Counted from the stretch's first letter, positions 50,145 to 63,439 are shown. The stretch: 64,000 nt of DNA from Ifrita kowaldi (GCA_013398055.1 VZRS01001714.1:103169-167168); one strand, 5' to 3'. Numbers and translations: made by a program. The notes: a model not told the origin generated them from the sequence alone.

Positions 50145-50300
50145 GCAGGTGAACTGCACAAAATCAGGATTGTGCCATGATCCTGCCTCTCTTCTGAAAA
50201 GAGGTCCTGGAAAGGAATGGGGATAGAAACCTGTTGTTTTCTGACACATGGCCAAGTCATATCTCCGTGTTCCTCAGTTTCCCTGTCTGTAAAATGATAT
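50145..50300 (+). mobile_element. MIR-type SINE remnant
   Basis: The segment 'acatggccaagtcatatctc' followed by 'cctcagtttccctgtctg' and 'taaaatg' at about 50245-50297 matches the MIR core (consensus approximately 'gaccttgggcaagtcactta', 'cctcagtttcctcatctg', 'taaaatg') in order and spacing. The 5' tRNA-like part is too decayed to place. It is an ancient amniote insertion. Confidence 0.68.
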
Positions 50301-51137
50301 GTGACTGCCATCAAAATAACTCCAAGATCTACAGAGAACAATCTTCTATAAATCCCAAGTGTCTGATTTGCCCATGGGAAAAACTGCAAATCACTGACAT
50401 AGGTGCATAGTTGAAAACAAGAGGGGTTTGTGCTGGGAACGAGAGTTGCCCCGCTTCACTTTATTTGTTGCTGCTGTTTGGTTGGGGTTTTTGGTTTGTT
50501 TTTTTAAATACATTTTGTACAAGCCATAAATAAGGTTTTCTGATTTTGGCACAACAAGCAGATAGAAGACTAACTTACTTCTCGTGTAACATTCAATGGT
50601 GTTTCCTATACACTAGCTCTGGGTTTAGTCTTAGTGACCCTTGCTGAGATGAAGCTCCAGGTTTATACTCAAAAGTGGTAAATCCTGACTAAAAAAGTAA
50701 GTCACTGTTTCATCTGGAGCTGTGTGTATCAGTGGTCATCCTGTATACACCAAACTTGGCATTTTTGCTGACATGTCTGTCTGGATGTAGCACCTTGAGG
50801 TAAGACTTGGCACCTTGCCCTAGTTTTAAAATTATTTAAAACTGCGGCCTGATGCGAATGCCTGAGGCTCCTTTCTCTTTGTGCTCTGTGCCTGGACCTG
50901 CTGAGGAGAGCACCATCAGCTAGAGTGTACTTTATTAAATGCATTTGAAATACGTATTAATTGTGTTCCTTCCCTCTAATCACTGCAATCTACAGCAGAT
51001 CACTTTGAAACAGGAGTTTTCTGTGGCTAAGGTGAAAACTGTGTAACACATTTTTTTCCTGCCTTCTTCTCTTTCCCATAGCAGTTTTATTTCTTTTTGC
51101 CTCAACCTTTTCCTCTCCTGCACTATTCTGCTGTGGC

Positions 51138-51173
51138 CAGTTTATACTTAGATTAGCAGTTTATACTTAGATT
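51138..51173. repeat. Two-copy tandem repeat, 19-bp period
   Basis: The 17-base word CAGTTTATACTTAGATT occurs twice, exactly, with two bases between. A recent slippage duplication. Confidence 0.92.
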
Positions 51174-53579
51174 TCCCCTGCTGACCTTTCAGGCAAAATA
51201 CACTTCCTTCTCTTCTTTTTGTCCTTTCCAGTGCTATACTGAATCCTATGAATGCCTTGCTGCTGTTTACCCTGAAGGTGGCCGCATTTCAGTGAAGTTT
51301 TGCCTGGCATATATACAATTTATGAAGAACTGGGAGACTGAAAAGTGTTCTCCAACTTTCCCGAGAAAGCTACTGTGTTCTTGCATGCTACAAGTACTTC
51401 AAAAAATATAATAGTATAGGAATTTCAAGGAAGGAAATACTGCAGCTCTAAAACTTTAAAGCATATAGTTTAGTTGACATGATGTCCTCAAAGTAACGAC
51501 AGTTTTGAAGTCTCAGCACTCTTGAAAGTCTCTAGAAAAATTGCTGCATCTTTAGGGGAAATTACTTTTTTTAGAGGGATGAATCTTGCAACTAAATCTT
51601 GCTATTTGGATACTGGAGAGCATATGCCCAGCATATATGAGAAGGAAGCATAAGTGGCTATTTTTATTCATTAAGGAGCTGCTGCCCTTTCCTTTCCCTC
51701 AACCATGTGAGATGCGAATGATCCTGCTCACGAGAGTTTCACGCTGCTCTCAGAATGGATTCTCTTTTTCTTCATAATTGTGTTTGCTGGATCAGCAGGA
51801 AATATACTCCACAAGTTCCTCCCCCAGCCTTCTGTGATCACCTCTTTGTAGTAGGCCTGAACAAATGACTGGTAGCTGCGTACTAAAACAGGCATTTGAT
51901 CGACATCTCCCTAAAGCTGCTCACAGGACCTACAGGGTAATTTTCTGGGTGAGAAGAGAGTATGTCTTCCACCAGGCTTGCCTTTGTTTTTGTTTGCTTT
52001 TTTATTCATCCTTAGACCTTTTTTTCCCCCCACAGGCTTCCTGGACTTTTTAAAATTGCACTTATTGTCATTGGCAGATTTTTCTTCTGTTTCCCTTTAA
52101 ATAAGAAATTCTTCCCTGTTGCATCATGTCTGCATGGCCTGATACAGGGGGTTTCAACCTTTCCCTGTTGATGATGTGAACTCAGGTAGATTGGTGAACA
52201 GCTCATGTGAATAGGATTTCTCAGTCGTACTATTTTGATCCACAGTCTGGAGCACTAAGAGTGTGGCAACACTCAAGTTATAAACATTGGTGAATGCTAT
52301 CTTTGCATGGCAGAGGGAGGCAAAGATTTTCTGAGTGCAACATTGGCTGGGAAGAGATAACTTGCATCAGCATCCTCTCTAATGCTCGGAAAGACATTCT
52401 AGGAGCCCATCTCAAGTCCCACTGCTTTTTAGGTAGAAACTGCTGTGTACAACTTTAAACATGTTCATGCCAATCTTTAGACCAAACTGTTTGTATCACT
52501 GTTGTTCTTCAATTCTAGCTCTGACAGGCTCCCTGCTCAGTTCAAGGTGAGCCTCTTCACTGATGAGATATGTTTTGCCCATCTCTTAACTGGGTTCCTG
52601 TTTCCCCATTCTCGATCGTCCATGGAGAATTGCATGATCCCAGCAAAACACTTTGTGTTACTGCAGGTTTTGAGTACACTCCTGTTTTGCCCCCAGTGAT
52701 CTCTATTTTCTGTCCCTTTTCACATTGCAAATAATCACATGATTCTTCCATTCTTCCTGAGCTTTCTTCCCATCCTTCTTACTCTCTTTTTGCTACATAG
52801 GATTGAACCTCACTTTTGTGTCTCTAAATAGGCTCTACTCTTGTGACTTTCTGTAATGACTGTTCATGCCATCTACTGCCTATGCAGCCTTTTCTGCGAG
52901 CATCAGCTGGTGCCCTGGGACTGCCTTATACACCCTGCACAAAGAAGTAGCTGGAGATAGAGAGCTACAGTTTCTTTGGGCCCTCTGTCCTGTACAAAGA
53001 AATCAGACGTGAGGATGCCTGCATGTGCTCCAAGTATATATAGACGTGTTGCTACTGTGCTGAAGTAATGGGCCACACCTCTTGGTAAGACCATGTTCAC
53101 CTGGATACAGTACTTCTAGCTCTGTAGTCTCTTCTGGCACATGGGTTTGGGAAATGTGTGTTTAAGGAGGACAGAATTAGTGGCGCTGCTGCTATGTTTG
53201 TGAAGAGTTAAATGGCAGGGGATGAGAGTCACAGCTTCTCCTGGGGAATAAGGACTAGCCAGAAGAATTGATTGTCTTGGCTTATTGATCCTTCAGGAAA
53301 CAGCACTGAAGTGATAATGCTGTTCCTGCCACTTTGAGGCACTTTGTACCAGCAACAACCTCTGTTTACCCAGGATAGTGCAAAGGAAGAGCTGCACTGT
53401 TGCTAACTCATTCCAGAAAAAACCCACGCTAGACATGTTGAGTATGCCACTTGTCTGTCTGCTCCCAGGGAGAGGTGGCTGAGCAGAGGTAGCTCAGAAT
53501 GTGTTTGTATTTTATAGTGCTTAATGGAGATTGGCTGCAAATGGTAGCTTGCGAGTTGCTATACTGAGTCTTTGCTGGC

Positions 53580-53656
53580 AGCGTCACGGTCTGTAGCATT
53601 GGTTGGACTAGATGATCTTTAAGGTCCCTTCCAACTGAAACTGTTTGTGATTCTAC
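53580..53656 (+). mobile_element. CR1 3'-terminal fragment
   Basis: From 53601 the sequence GGTTGGACTAGATGATCTTT, continuing to 'aaggtcccttccaac' at 53635 and 'gattctac' at 53649-53656, matches the avian CR1 3' end very closely. Only about 75 bases are present, typical of extreme 5' truncation. It looks much younger than the CR1 copies at 21-24 kb. Confidence 0.88.
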
Positions 53657-54519
53657 AAAGTCTTAGGCTGTCACGTCACAGGATATCCATCTCTCCCATC
53701 CGTTTCCTTCCTGTCACCTTTCTGGTCAATTGGCAGTCCCCACTCAGTTGATCTTGCTTGTAAGTTGAACTAGGGTGGTACAAGTGCTTTTTATCCTGTG
53801 ATCCCAATGCCAACTCCTAGCCAGCCACTTGTGTGGGCTGATGGGAAATGGATGATGAAACATCCCACCTCCTTTGCACTGAAGCCCCAAACCTGCCCTG
53901 AGAAGTCAGGTATTTCTTTCTGGCCTCAGGGTGGCAGAAGGAGAAACACCCACCTGGTGCAGAGGTGCTGGAGGAGCCGTGCTTTTTGTCACTCAGCTAC
54001 ACCACCCTTGGGGGTGCACAAAATATGTTCAAGGAGCACAGCAGAGCAGAATGTCAGCTCTGAGGATCTGTTGGGTGCTTCTCCAACCACAGGCTTGTAA
54101 GAGGTGGAGGCCCTGACTGTGTCTGGGCTCTCAGTTGTCCTTGTAGCACAGTGGGCTGGGGAAGCCCTTGCACTGCTGCCCCTCAAGCACCAGTTGCAAG
54201 CAGCTGATGAACTGGGCTTGGCTCACACCACAGCTGGACCACTGCTGATAACTACAAGATTTGGACTCTCACCTGTAGAAATAAATGAGCAGATTGCTTA
54301 TGATGCTCCCTATCTCCTTTTGTCTCTGCTTCATACTTGAACATGCTTTGCACCATTTCTCTTTCTGGATGTGTTGTTGTGTTTTGAGGAATCTCAGGCA
54401 GGTCTCTGCAGCTTCCCATAGCAAGGTCAGAAGACCAAGAATTCTTGAGACCATTTGGAGCATATTGCAAAATCTTGCACAAAGCTAGAAGAGCCAAAAG
54501 GCTATTGTGAAATGCTTCT

Positions 54520-54700
54520 TTATTGAATCAGGCCAGTTTATATATAGAGATATGCAAATAAAATACAAAGCCATCTAATTACCCTACATATAATTTCTAT
54601 ACTTCGTCCTCTTTGATGTTGCCAGCAACTTTATTGCAGCACTTGATGTTTGACTTTACATCTCGACCATGTGAAACAAAATGATGAGAAAAATTGCAGG
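54520..54700. promoter_or_regulatory. Candidate conserved non-coding element
   Basis: Contains a perfect octamer ATGCAAAT at about 54552-54559, then CTAATTACCC near 54576 and several AT-rich homeodomain-like words, plus two CpGs near 54606 and 54665. There is no repeat similarity. The call is by motif texture. Confidence 0.35.
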
Positions 54701-55649
54701 TTTTTTTTAAAGAAGAAAAGTGTCTATACCACAAGGTTTCAGGGATCAACTAAAAAGTAATGCCAACTATATTCTTAAAAAAAAAAAAGAAAAAGAGATT
54801 ATACGAATAACCACCAATGCATGATAGAATATATAATTATGTTTATTTTGGGACTTGAGCAGCAGTTGAACATTTGAGGTTCACAATAATGAATTTAATA
54901 TAGTATGCAACATCGTATGTTATGTAATATAAAGTTAGTATCTACTACTTAATAAATGTCATGCTGTGACTGTTCTAGTTCTTCTTAACTAGCTCTCAGA
55001 CTATAGTGATGAGTTCTACTGGCAGCTTTGGATGTTGCTTCTGTTTTGCCCTTGTTGTTTGTTTCATGACACGTCCCCTACTGCTGGGGCTGCTGCATTT
55101 AGCCATGAGACAGCTTCTGTCTGAAAGAGCGTCCAACCTGATTCAAACCAAGAGACTACTAGGGGTACAGTCAGTCATGAAGTCTGTGGTTAGAAGAAAG
55201 ATGAGGGTAACTGAGATAGGAATTTGTGGTAATGTGAAAAGTGTGACTTCTTGAGAGTACAGGTGGCTTTACTTGATACAGACTTAACTAAAAGATACCA
55301 AGAAGAGCACAGGCCTATATTTTCCTGTGTAACACTTGCCTAATTCTTTGCTTTGCAAAATTAGCACCTCCACTTTCTTAGCTAAGAAGAGAGCTCTGCT
55401 ACATGTTCTCAGTATCTTTACATACATGCATGTTTTCCTTACTTTTTTCAATGAGGTAGTCATCTTTCTCTTTAAAAAGAGGTGTTTTAAATAAAACATG
55501 AAATATCGTATCACAAAAAATTAGTCTTGTTTTTTTTTCTGTGTCATTCAGTGTCAAAGTTATGGATGGATTCAAAATTTATCCACATAAAGGCATTTAT
55601 GGGACATGTGGACTCATTAGTGGCAAGTACACATTATGGTCTAGAGGGA

Positions 55650-55675
55650 ACTGTCTAAACCACAGTTTAGACAGT
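55650..55675. repeat. Perfect 11-bp inverted repeat with CACA loop
   Basis: ACTGTCTAAAC and its exact reverse complement GTTTAGACAGT are separated by CACA. No transcript context is visible. The stem is too short for a canonical microRNA precursor. Confidence 0.88.
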
Positions 55676-58600
55676 GCCAACGTACTGATTATGAGGTCTA
55701 CAAAGGTCCAGCAAGGTTAAGAACAGGGGAAAAACTCTCCTTTCTTATAGTCTTTCCCAGAGCACATGTTAGTGTTTGACGTTAGAGGTAGAATACGGGA
55801 CTAAGTGACACCTTAACTTGACCTGGTGTAGCTCTCCTCATAACTTTTCTTACAACTGGGTTCAGTGTTGTCACGTTTTGCAGTTAGTTGTTTACATGAT
55901 ACTCTGTATTACAGACATGTAGAATCTGTATTTTGGGGTATCTGATCTTGCTTACCCTGAATGTTTTTCTCCTGCGATAGGTAGTGTTTCCAAAGCTGCG
56001 AAAGTCCCTAGGATAGATAAGCTATGCCACTTTGAAAGTAGCAGTGAAGATTGCAGCCACGGAGCAAAACTGAGCTAAGCAGAAACTATTCTTCCTGAAT
56101 TTACCCTTTCTGTATGGTACTGTGTTCCTTCCCACTGACTGTGTGGTTCTTGAGGTAACATTTTCAGGGCAGAAGTTAGGCCCAAAGGGAAAGAGGCAGG
56201 GGGTTAGAGGACACTTTCAGGTATTTACATTTAAGACCACATTATGCAGCAGCTGGAAGTTTGTTTCGAAGTATCGCATCCTTTGCTCTGTTATGCGGAG
56301 CTCCGCAGAAGGTTTAGTCACTTCATGGGTTTTGGTTTGGTGGTGTGTTGAGGCAGAGGAGCTTTGTGTTGCTGTATCATCAGCTGGTGAAGGTTCCTTG
56401 AAGTAAATGGTCACTACATTAGAACACCCAGCAGGGCCTCTGTCTTGCTGGTACTTGTTCCTTGTAACTTTGACAATGGCTTCTGGCTTCGCCTTTCCCG
56501 TCTGTGAGTGAGAGGGAATGATATGCCTGCTATACCTTCTTTCTGCAGTGCAGCGTGTGGGAACAACTTCCCAGGTATTACCTGACAGAGGAGGAATTTG
56601 GACAAGAAGATATTTTGCTTCTAAGATGAGAGTACAGTGTGAGAAAGAGGAAGGACCACAAACATCTTGCACTCAGTGGTTATATGGTGGAACCTGCTTC
56701 TTGTACAACACCTATCCTGTGAGCCCAGAGCACTGAAGAAGTGCCCTCCTATCTGCTGAAAACTGTAGCTTGGTGTTTTGGCTTTTTTCCCCCCAGAATT
56801 TCTTGGGCCTTTACCAATGCCGTCATCTGTAAACTTGTAATTGTAAACCCGGGTAAACTTGGAAGCTCGTGTAGTCTCATGTAGTTTTGCTGCTGTATGT
56901 CTTCAGTAAAATGTGAAATGCCTTGAGGCTTCTGAACACATTTCCTTTGATGGGCCAGCATTCACCTCTGTGGTGAGAGGACAGCTTTGCATTACTTTTT
57001 GGGAGCGAGAAGAGGCCAGGGAAGGGGCAGCAGTACCTCCTATCCTGCTACACATGTAGATTGTAATCTTTTGCATATTTCAGTATTTTGCATTGGTAGG
57101 TACTGATGTGCATGGGAATCAACCCAAAATGTTTTACACTGAAGTCTTGAAAAGCCCTCAGACCTGGAAAACTTGTGACAGGCCTGAAGTGTTGGGGAAC
57201 CGTGCTAGGTTTAGCTCTCCGTCCCAGCCAGAAATATTCCAAATTTCCATTTTTGTTGTGAGCCCATCAGTAATGTGGGGCAATTATGTGACTATGAAGA
57301 CAGATTTGATATTGTACAAACATCTTTTTGTACCATTTTCTATTTAAAAGCGGAGCTAAGCAGGAATTTATGCTGCTGGTTTCCCATTCATCTGGGAAAT
57401 GCTGCAACTTTAGTGAAGGCGCATTTCTGTGGAGAGGACTCGAGCTGCTAATTTGACTGTAGGAGTTTATTTCTGGAATGCAGCAGTGTTTCACCAACGG
57501 AGCAGCTGTCCTGGAAACACTTACCACATGGGGTCATTTTCCTCTCTGTGTGTAATCAACAAAGCCACCCCAGATAATCTGAATCCTTTTAAGTCTCCTA
57601 AACTAGACCATAGGGAGTGCACAGAGATCTACAGGCCTCTGACCTCCTTCACTTCCTTCTCCTATCATTAGGGAAAAAAAAATAGTCCCATACTTAAATG
57701 TCCCTTAAAGGGGAAGCCTATAACCTCTTCTGAGCATGGAAAACGGTTTCTTAACAGTAACATACCACTGATTTGGGGGGGAGGTGTTGGTCCTCCATTT
57801 TCTATGTGTATTTTGTGGTAGTAGCACAAATCCCCTAAGTATACCAAATACTCCAGGTTGTGAAATCGCAACAGTCAGAGGGGGAAAAGCTTCTTGGGTT
57901 ATTCTATTCTTTTTCTTCTCTTTGATTTGCTTTGCTTGCATAGCTTTCTTCTACCCCTGTTCAATTCTGGGATGACAGTTCTGCAGGTAAATTCCTTCTA
58001 CTACAAGAGAAATTTTCATAGTTATACAGTTGAGATGATTTCTTGATTTTTTTCTTCTCCCTAGTTCTCTGTCACGTTGCCCAGTTCCTTCCTCACTGTT
58101 TACACTCTTCGATACATTTTGGATTTAAGTCCTGTCTCTAAATGCTCTTTGCCTCCAGTAGACTCTGAGGGGCTGGTTTTTGTCCCCTGCTACAGCCTTG
58201 CATCAGTCTCTTGAACTGCTGTATAATCTTTATTGTGGTTCTATTAGGAATGTTTTACTCTTTGAGTTTAGTGACTCCTTTCTTTGTTTTAAACCTGTCT
58301 TCAAGGCCAGTCAAAGGTAGCAGTTCTTTGTGTGTAGAAGGACATTCTCTCTCAAGCCTGGACAAGGACTTTTTCAAGAGGCTACCACCTGGCAAGTCCT
58401 GCACCTGAGATCTGGGCCAGCCTTGCTGCAGCCCTCATGGGTGCATCACTGGAGCTCTGTAAGGGAAGTCTGCATCTGCCAGGATTCAGGGATTGCTTCT
58501 TCAGTCAGGTACTTGAAACTGAGACGAATGACTTTGATGGCTGCTGTCTTCTCTTTCCCCAGGCTGTGCTAGTGTAGCTTTTCAGATGATTAAGTATTAC

Positions 58601-59559
58601 TTGAGCTTCCTAAAAATTAACAATATCATCAAGGACTTTTGCTCCTACAATGAGTTGTTTCAGAAAGTGATTTCAAAAGACACCTCACTGAATTCAGCCA
58701 GAATATTTAATAGTTTCATTTCAGAGTAAAGAAAACTCTAAAAAATATTCAGTAGATGTACAATTTCTTTTTCTAAGTTCTTTGCCTTTCCTGATGAGTG
58801 ATGAGGTGAACATAATTTGTCCTGGGTCATCCTTATGGAAAGGTAGAATCCATAAGGATAAAAAGGCTGGTGTGATCCCTTCAGACAAAAGGCAATATAG
58901 CTTTTCCTTGCTGAGAGCCAAGGGGCACTAAGCTGTAGTAGGAAAGTGAGGCTGATGTCTGAGAGATGTTGCAGAGGGAACAGGTGATCAGTGTTTGAAC
59001 CTAGCCTGCAATGACACAAATCAGAGGGGGTTGGAGAGCAACAGTGTGTGCCTTTGAGAAGTCTTCAGTAGGCAATACAGTACTAAATGAACATGTAATG
59101 GAGAAGAATAGAGCAGTATTTTCCCCAATACTATGAAACAGTCTGAATTAAATGATGGATTTGTTTTATCTGTTGAAACTATAGCCATGTTTGGTTAGCC
59201 AGAACATGTGAGAAACTGGAAGAACAGTTTTTCCTCTCTTGTTTATGAGCATGTGTTACAGCAGAGTTCTCAGCTTGACTTCAGTGCACCCATACTGAAA
59301 ATGAATACTGTAGTAGTGTAGGCAAACCTTGATGGCAAGGCAAAAGTATTGGGCTTGACTGATTGACAAGCAGCTCACTTCACTCTTTTGTAACCATGAT
59401 GTGATGAATTTTTAGTATTTGTTCTCATCAGCAACTTGCTCTATGAAGCCTGAACTAAATTTCAAAACAGTAAAAGAGACTTTAAAAAAAATAAACCTCA
59501 TTTTCCTCGCCCCTAACCAGCCCAAAGATTATTGAATTCAAGACATGGACAAATTTAAC

Positions 59560-59800
59560 TGACCACTTTTCCTGTTTAAGATGTGTGCACTGCACAGCAT
59601 TTGCCATTAGCCTTTATACATTCTTTGTATATGCTTTATACTTTCTGGTAGATGAAGCATAGGCCCTCTGGCAAAAATGTGTAATTTTTCATAGCGGGAT
59701 TACCATAATGTATAAGAAATTACCTTATGAAAACCATGTATGACTCCTCTTAATTGAAGCTTATTGGGAGCAAACAAGTATTGGAGAGCAGACACAGCAC
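59560..59800. promoter_or_regulatory. Candidate conserved non-coding element
   Basis: The block runs from about 'tgtgcactgcacagcatt' (59583) to 'gcttattgggagcaaac' (59759). It includes GCGGGATTACCATAATG near 59694, in which GGATTA is an OTX-type core, and CTTAATTGAAG near 59749. It has no repeat similarity and lacks the simple-sequence texture of its flanks. Confidence 0.38.
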
Positions 59801-62129
59801 AAACACTTAGTGAACAGCTTCAGCAAAGCAAATGTTCTCTTTGAACACTTGTCTTGTTTTCTACAACTCTCAAAGAACCACGAGGACTCTAAACAGATTT
59901 TAAGGCAAAAACTCATGTTTTAGGCCTAACTGCATTAAAATCTAAAATCCACCTAGTAACTCCTGCACTTGTCTGGGCAGCTTCTCGACATCAACATTTT
60001 CTAGAGAGATATACAACCTTGAGTTACAGACACTGTGATAGAATAACCAGCATGCCTCATGACAAGTGCTCCCAATGGCCAGTTCTGGCTGTTTAAAAAT
60101 GTCTTTATTGCTAAGTGAAATTTGTCTAGTTTTGGATACCAAGAATAATCTTGTCTTACATTCTTTTAAAGCTAGATTAAAGAACTTTCCACGATTAAAT
60201 TTTCCCCCACTTACAATTAGATCAGGTCACCCCTTAGCCTATTCTTGGAATTAAATTTATTATGCTTCTCAGATCTCTCACCGGATAGGTTTTGTTTCAA
60301 GCAGGTATTAGTTTGACAGCACCATGCTTTTCAGTTCAGTAACTTATGTCTTTCAATCTCATTCTGTCTCAACCATGTCATCATTTATCTACACAAATGG
60401 GAACATTTTCAAAGAAAAATACCCCAGGTATGAATGCTTTTAAGAAACCCTTTGACATTGCTAATGGTTTCCCAACTTTCACAACTGCTGCGTGTCATAT
60501 GCCATGTACCGGTATTTGTGTTCAGCTGGACTTCCAGTAATCCTGCATGTGGTCAGTTTGAATTAAGATAACCTTTTGGAATTTTTAACCCAGACCAGCT
60601 CCTCAATCTGAGCTGTACAAACACATGTGTTAACACAAGGGAGGAGGCAGGACAAATGTGGCTCAGTTGAGAAGGATGGTAGGATCTCTGCTTTCTGCAA
60701 CAGAGGTGCATTAAAGAGCCTATGTAGAGGGACTTCATTTTTCTACAACTGAACTTGTAAAAGTTAAACTCCTAAAGGAAACAAACAGACAGGAACAATG
60801 TAGTTTTATGCTCTCTGAATGTGACACATATTTGTGTCAAATTAAAGGAAAATCTACACTTCTGCAGCGGGCATGAAGAGATGTGATTCTTTCCTTGGTA
60901 ATTTAAAATACAAAATCTTACACTTAAATCTACTAGAGAAAGAAATTCAATACACTCTAAAAGCCTTTGGGGTTTGCCCATACTCTGTGTGGCAGAATGT
61001 GGTTGTATTTCTTCACGAAGAATTTGGGGAAGAAATCCTGGTTTGGGTGCTTTTATGTTCATACTTTCTTGGCTTTACACAGGGATGAATATTAAGAACA
61101 CAGTTACTTCAAGGAAGTTGGGCTCCAAAAGCAAGTGAGTTTTACATGAGGACAGAACTAGTAGGCTGTTACTAAGGGCACAATAGAATCAATCTGACAG
61201 ACAATGGGCTTTCTTCTGTCTTTCAGGATTTTAGAACATTTGATTATTCCTTCCAACATGTCCCCCTGCCCTGCCTGCTATAATGCCATGAGAAGACCAC
61301 TTCCTTTCATCCCCCTTTGCTAGGATATTAAGGCTAGTCAAAATCAGACCCTGTGAATGGATGTGGTAATGAGGCCCATTCATCAGTCTCAAATACAGGT
61401 GGCCTGTACGTCCATAATTCTACCACAAGTTTTATTTGTCTTCTGTTAAATAAGAATTTGATTATCAAGAGCGCAGTGGTAAGTGCTTTACCAAAGAATT
61501 CCTGAACCAATTGGTAGGTACATTGAATTGCTTGTACATTCAGTGTAGCTGTATCCCCATAATGTAAATGCTTGGATTATGAAATCAAGGTAAAGAGGCT
61601 TCATACATCAGAATAACAGCTGCTGCAGTGAAATATACCCTTCTTCGTACTTTCTCTGACTGTGATTGTTTGTGATATGGGCAATCCAAGACTTATGGAA
61701 ATAACTTCTCAGCTGGTGTAAACTGGTACAGCTGCAGTGAAAGCAAACGAGCTCTGCCACTGTACACCACATTACAGTTTGGCTTCTGGTGTTACTAGGT
61801 AGATGTTCCCTTGCTTTTAAGTGGTCAGGTTTTATACATGCAGTAGGTAAATACAGGGTTGTCAGCAACCTAAAACAACCCTAAGCGTGGTTTTAGGGTC
61901 TTACTCTCTGACTGGACCTACAAGAGGGGAAATACTCCCATCAGGTAAGTGGAACACAGGTGAGAACTGAACGAGAGAGTCTGGGGGAATGGTAGTGACA
62001 GACAAGTCTCATCTGTGTTGTCACTGTAGCATGACAGGCCAAGAGAGCAGAGTGGGCAGCCTGCAAACACTGGCCTTTGTATGAGACTTGGCTGTGTTGA
62101 GTGCAGGCAGAACACCAGGAAGCAGTGAG

Positions 62130-62400
62130 GGAGTGTTCTTGCTTGGTACTGTTCTGGTGAGATGTTCAGCTCTGGGCACTTGCAGCAAAAAATGCAGAGG
62201 AAACTTGGAAGGTAGTAAGAGAAGAACAACAAAAATGATAACAGAGCTGGAGGGATTGTTTTTATGAGGGAAGATCAAAAGAACTAAATATGTGAAGCTT
62301 GGCTAAGTGATGACTAAGAAGGGAACGTGAAAACTACCTACAACTGTTTGAAGGATATAAACACTAGAGGTGAGCAAACAGCAGGGACAAATAGTCTGTG
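62130..62400 (+). mobile_element. CR1-type LINE fragment, plus strand
   Basis: The run at about 62165-62360 follows decayed CR1 ORF2 3' sequence in order: 'gttcagctctgggcac', 'acaacaaaaatgataac', 'ttatgagggaagatcaaa', 'aactaaatatgtgaagc', 'tacaactgtttgaagg'. These parallel the CR1 consensus blocks 'ggcaacaaaaatgat', 'tatgaggaaagattgaa' and 'tacctgaagggc'. It is interrupted and cannot code. Confidence 0.7.
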
Positions 62401-62409
62401 AATTTGAAA

Positions 62410-63400
62410 GTCACTTTCAGTTCAGCTGTGTTTCTGCCCTTCAGTGATCACTTTCTGTTAAGACTTCTGTTTTACTGAAAATATTTTCAGGGAATATTAC
62501 ACTTGTATATTCAAATGCTTCAATATCTGCAAGGGAATTCTGAAATGTAAATTCAATCTTCAAATTTGAAATTTGCTTTAGCTGACATAAAACACTTAGT
62601 GTATAGTGTATATATTGCACTAATTAACAGTATGCAAATCTTTTGCATGGTAAGTCAAATATATGGTTGAAAACTGTATTTTCAGTTTTAGCACGGCATT
62701 TGTATGCTCCCCTGATGAATTACGTAGTTAACCAAGTAATGCAGGATAGGTTCCAACTGCTTTCTGTCAGCTTTGCACAAAAAGGTGAGAAGTTTGCTTT
62801 ATTGACAGGCTGTATTTTATAAATGGTAAGATTTGCATGTTGAAATGTTGGGAGAGTTATTTTTTTTCTTTGACAAGAGTTAAAAGTCAGTAGAGCCCAA
62901 AACCAGAGCACATTATATGTACAAGGGCTGTTGGGCAGTTTTGTGAAGTTGTTGAGGTGTGCTTGTGCACTGTGAGTGAGATCTTTTCTAATTTTTGGGT
63001 ACACAATTTGTCAGATGAGAAAGGTGAATTTAGCTCCTGGGACCCTCCATGGACATTTAGAGCAATTGAATGAAGGAGAAATTCCAAGATGAGTATAAGA
63101 AAACATTTTGTTAGTGGTGAAATTTTCTCCTCCTGGAGGTCCACTTGTCATTTAAAGCTCTTGGGCAAAGCAGTGGAAGTGGTTACTGGGCAAGCCTCAG
63201 GTGAACTGACTAATTCGGTAAGTCATTTTCAACTTTGGTGATTTGTGAATTCAGGCATTAAAATTCTATGTTAATACTCATCAACAGGCTTTTCTAAGCA
63301 TCTTTTCCTGTTAATGCAGGATTGATGCGTGCTGCCCAGTGAAATAACAAGAAATACAGGGTCAGCTGTGTAGATACCCACAGTTGTTTCCAGAGGCATT
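62410..63400. other. Unique AT-rich non-coding sequence
   Basis: No gene or repeat recognised. Short minus-strand frames at 62720-63144 overlap and have no known domain. Confidence 0.6.
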
Positions 63401-63410
63401 TTCTTCAAGA

Positions 63411-63432
63411 GTGTACGTATGCACGCATGCGT
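63411..63432. other. Alternating purine-pyrimidine (Z-DNA-prone) tract
   Basis: Twenty-two bases alternate purine and pyrimidine without a break, with three CpG steps and several CA/TG steps. It borders the enhancer-like block to its right. Confidence 0.8.
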
Positions 63433-63439
63433 CAATCCA

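Larger units (their letters stand above)
49440..53560. other. Unique non-coding interval
   Basis: No gene recognised. AT-rich homeodomain-like words continue to about 49735. One MIR-like SINE at 50.2 kb and a 19-bp-period tandem repeat at 51.14 kb are listed separately. The remainder is unremarkable. Confidence 0.6.
53660..62120. other. Unique AT-rich non-coding interval
   Basis: No gene recognised and no clear interspersed repeat. Open frames up to 151 codons (56672-56217, minus) have no known domain and are opposed by other frames. Two enhancer-like patches (54.5 kb, 59.6 kb) and a perfect 11-bp hairpin (55.65 kb) are listed separately. Confidence 0.6.

Noticed and set aside
55650..55675. 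microRNA precursor
   Set aside because: The 11-bp stem is far shorter than a precursor hairpin, and flanking bases do not extend the pairing.
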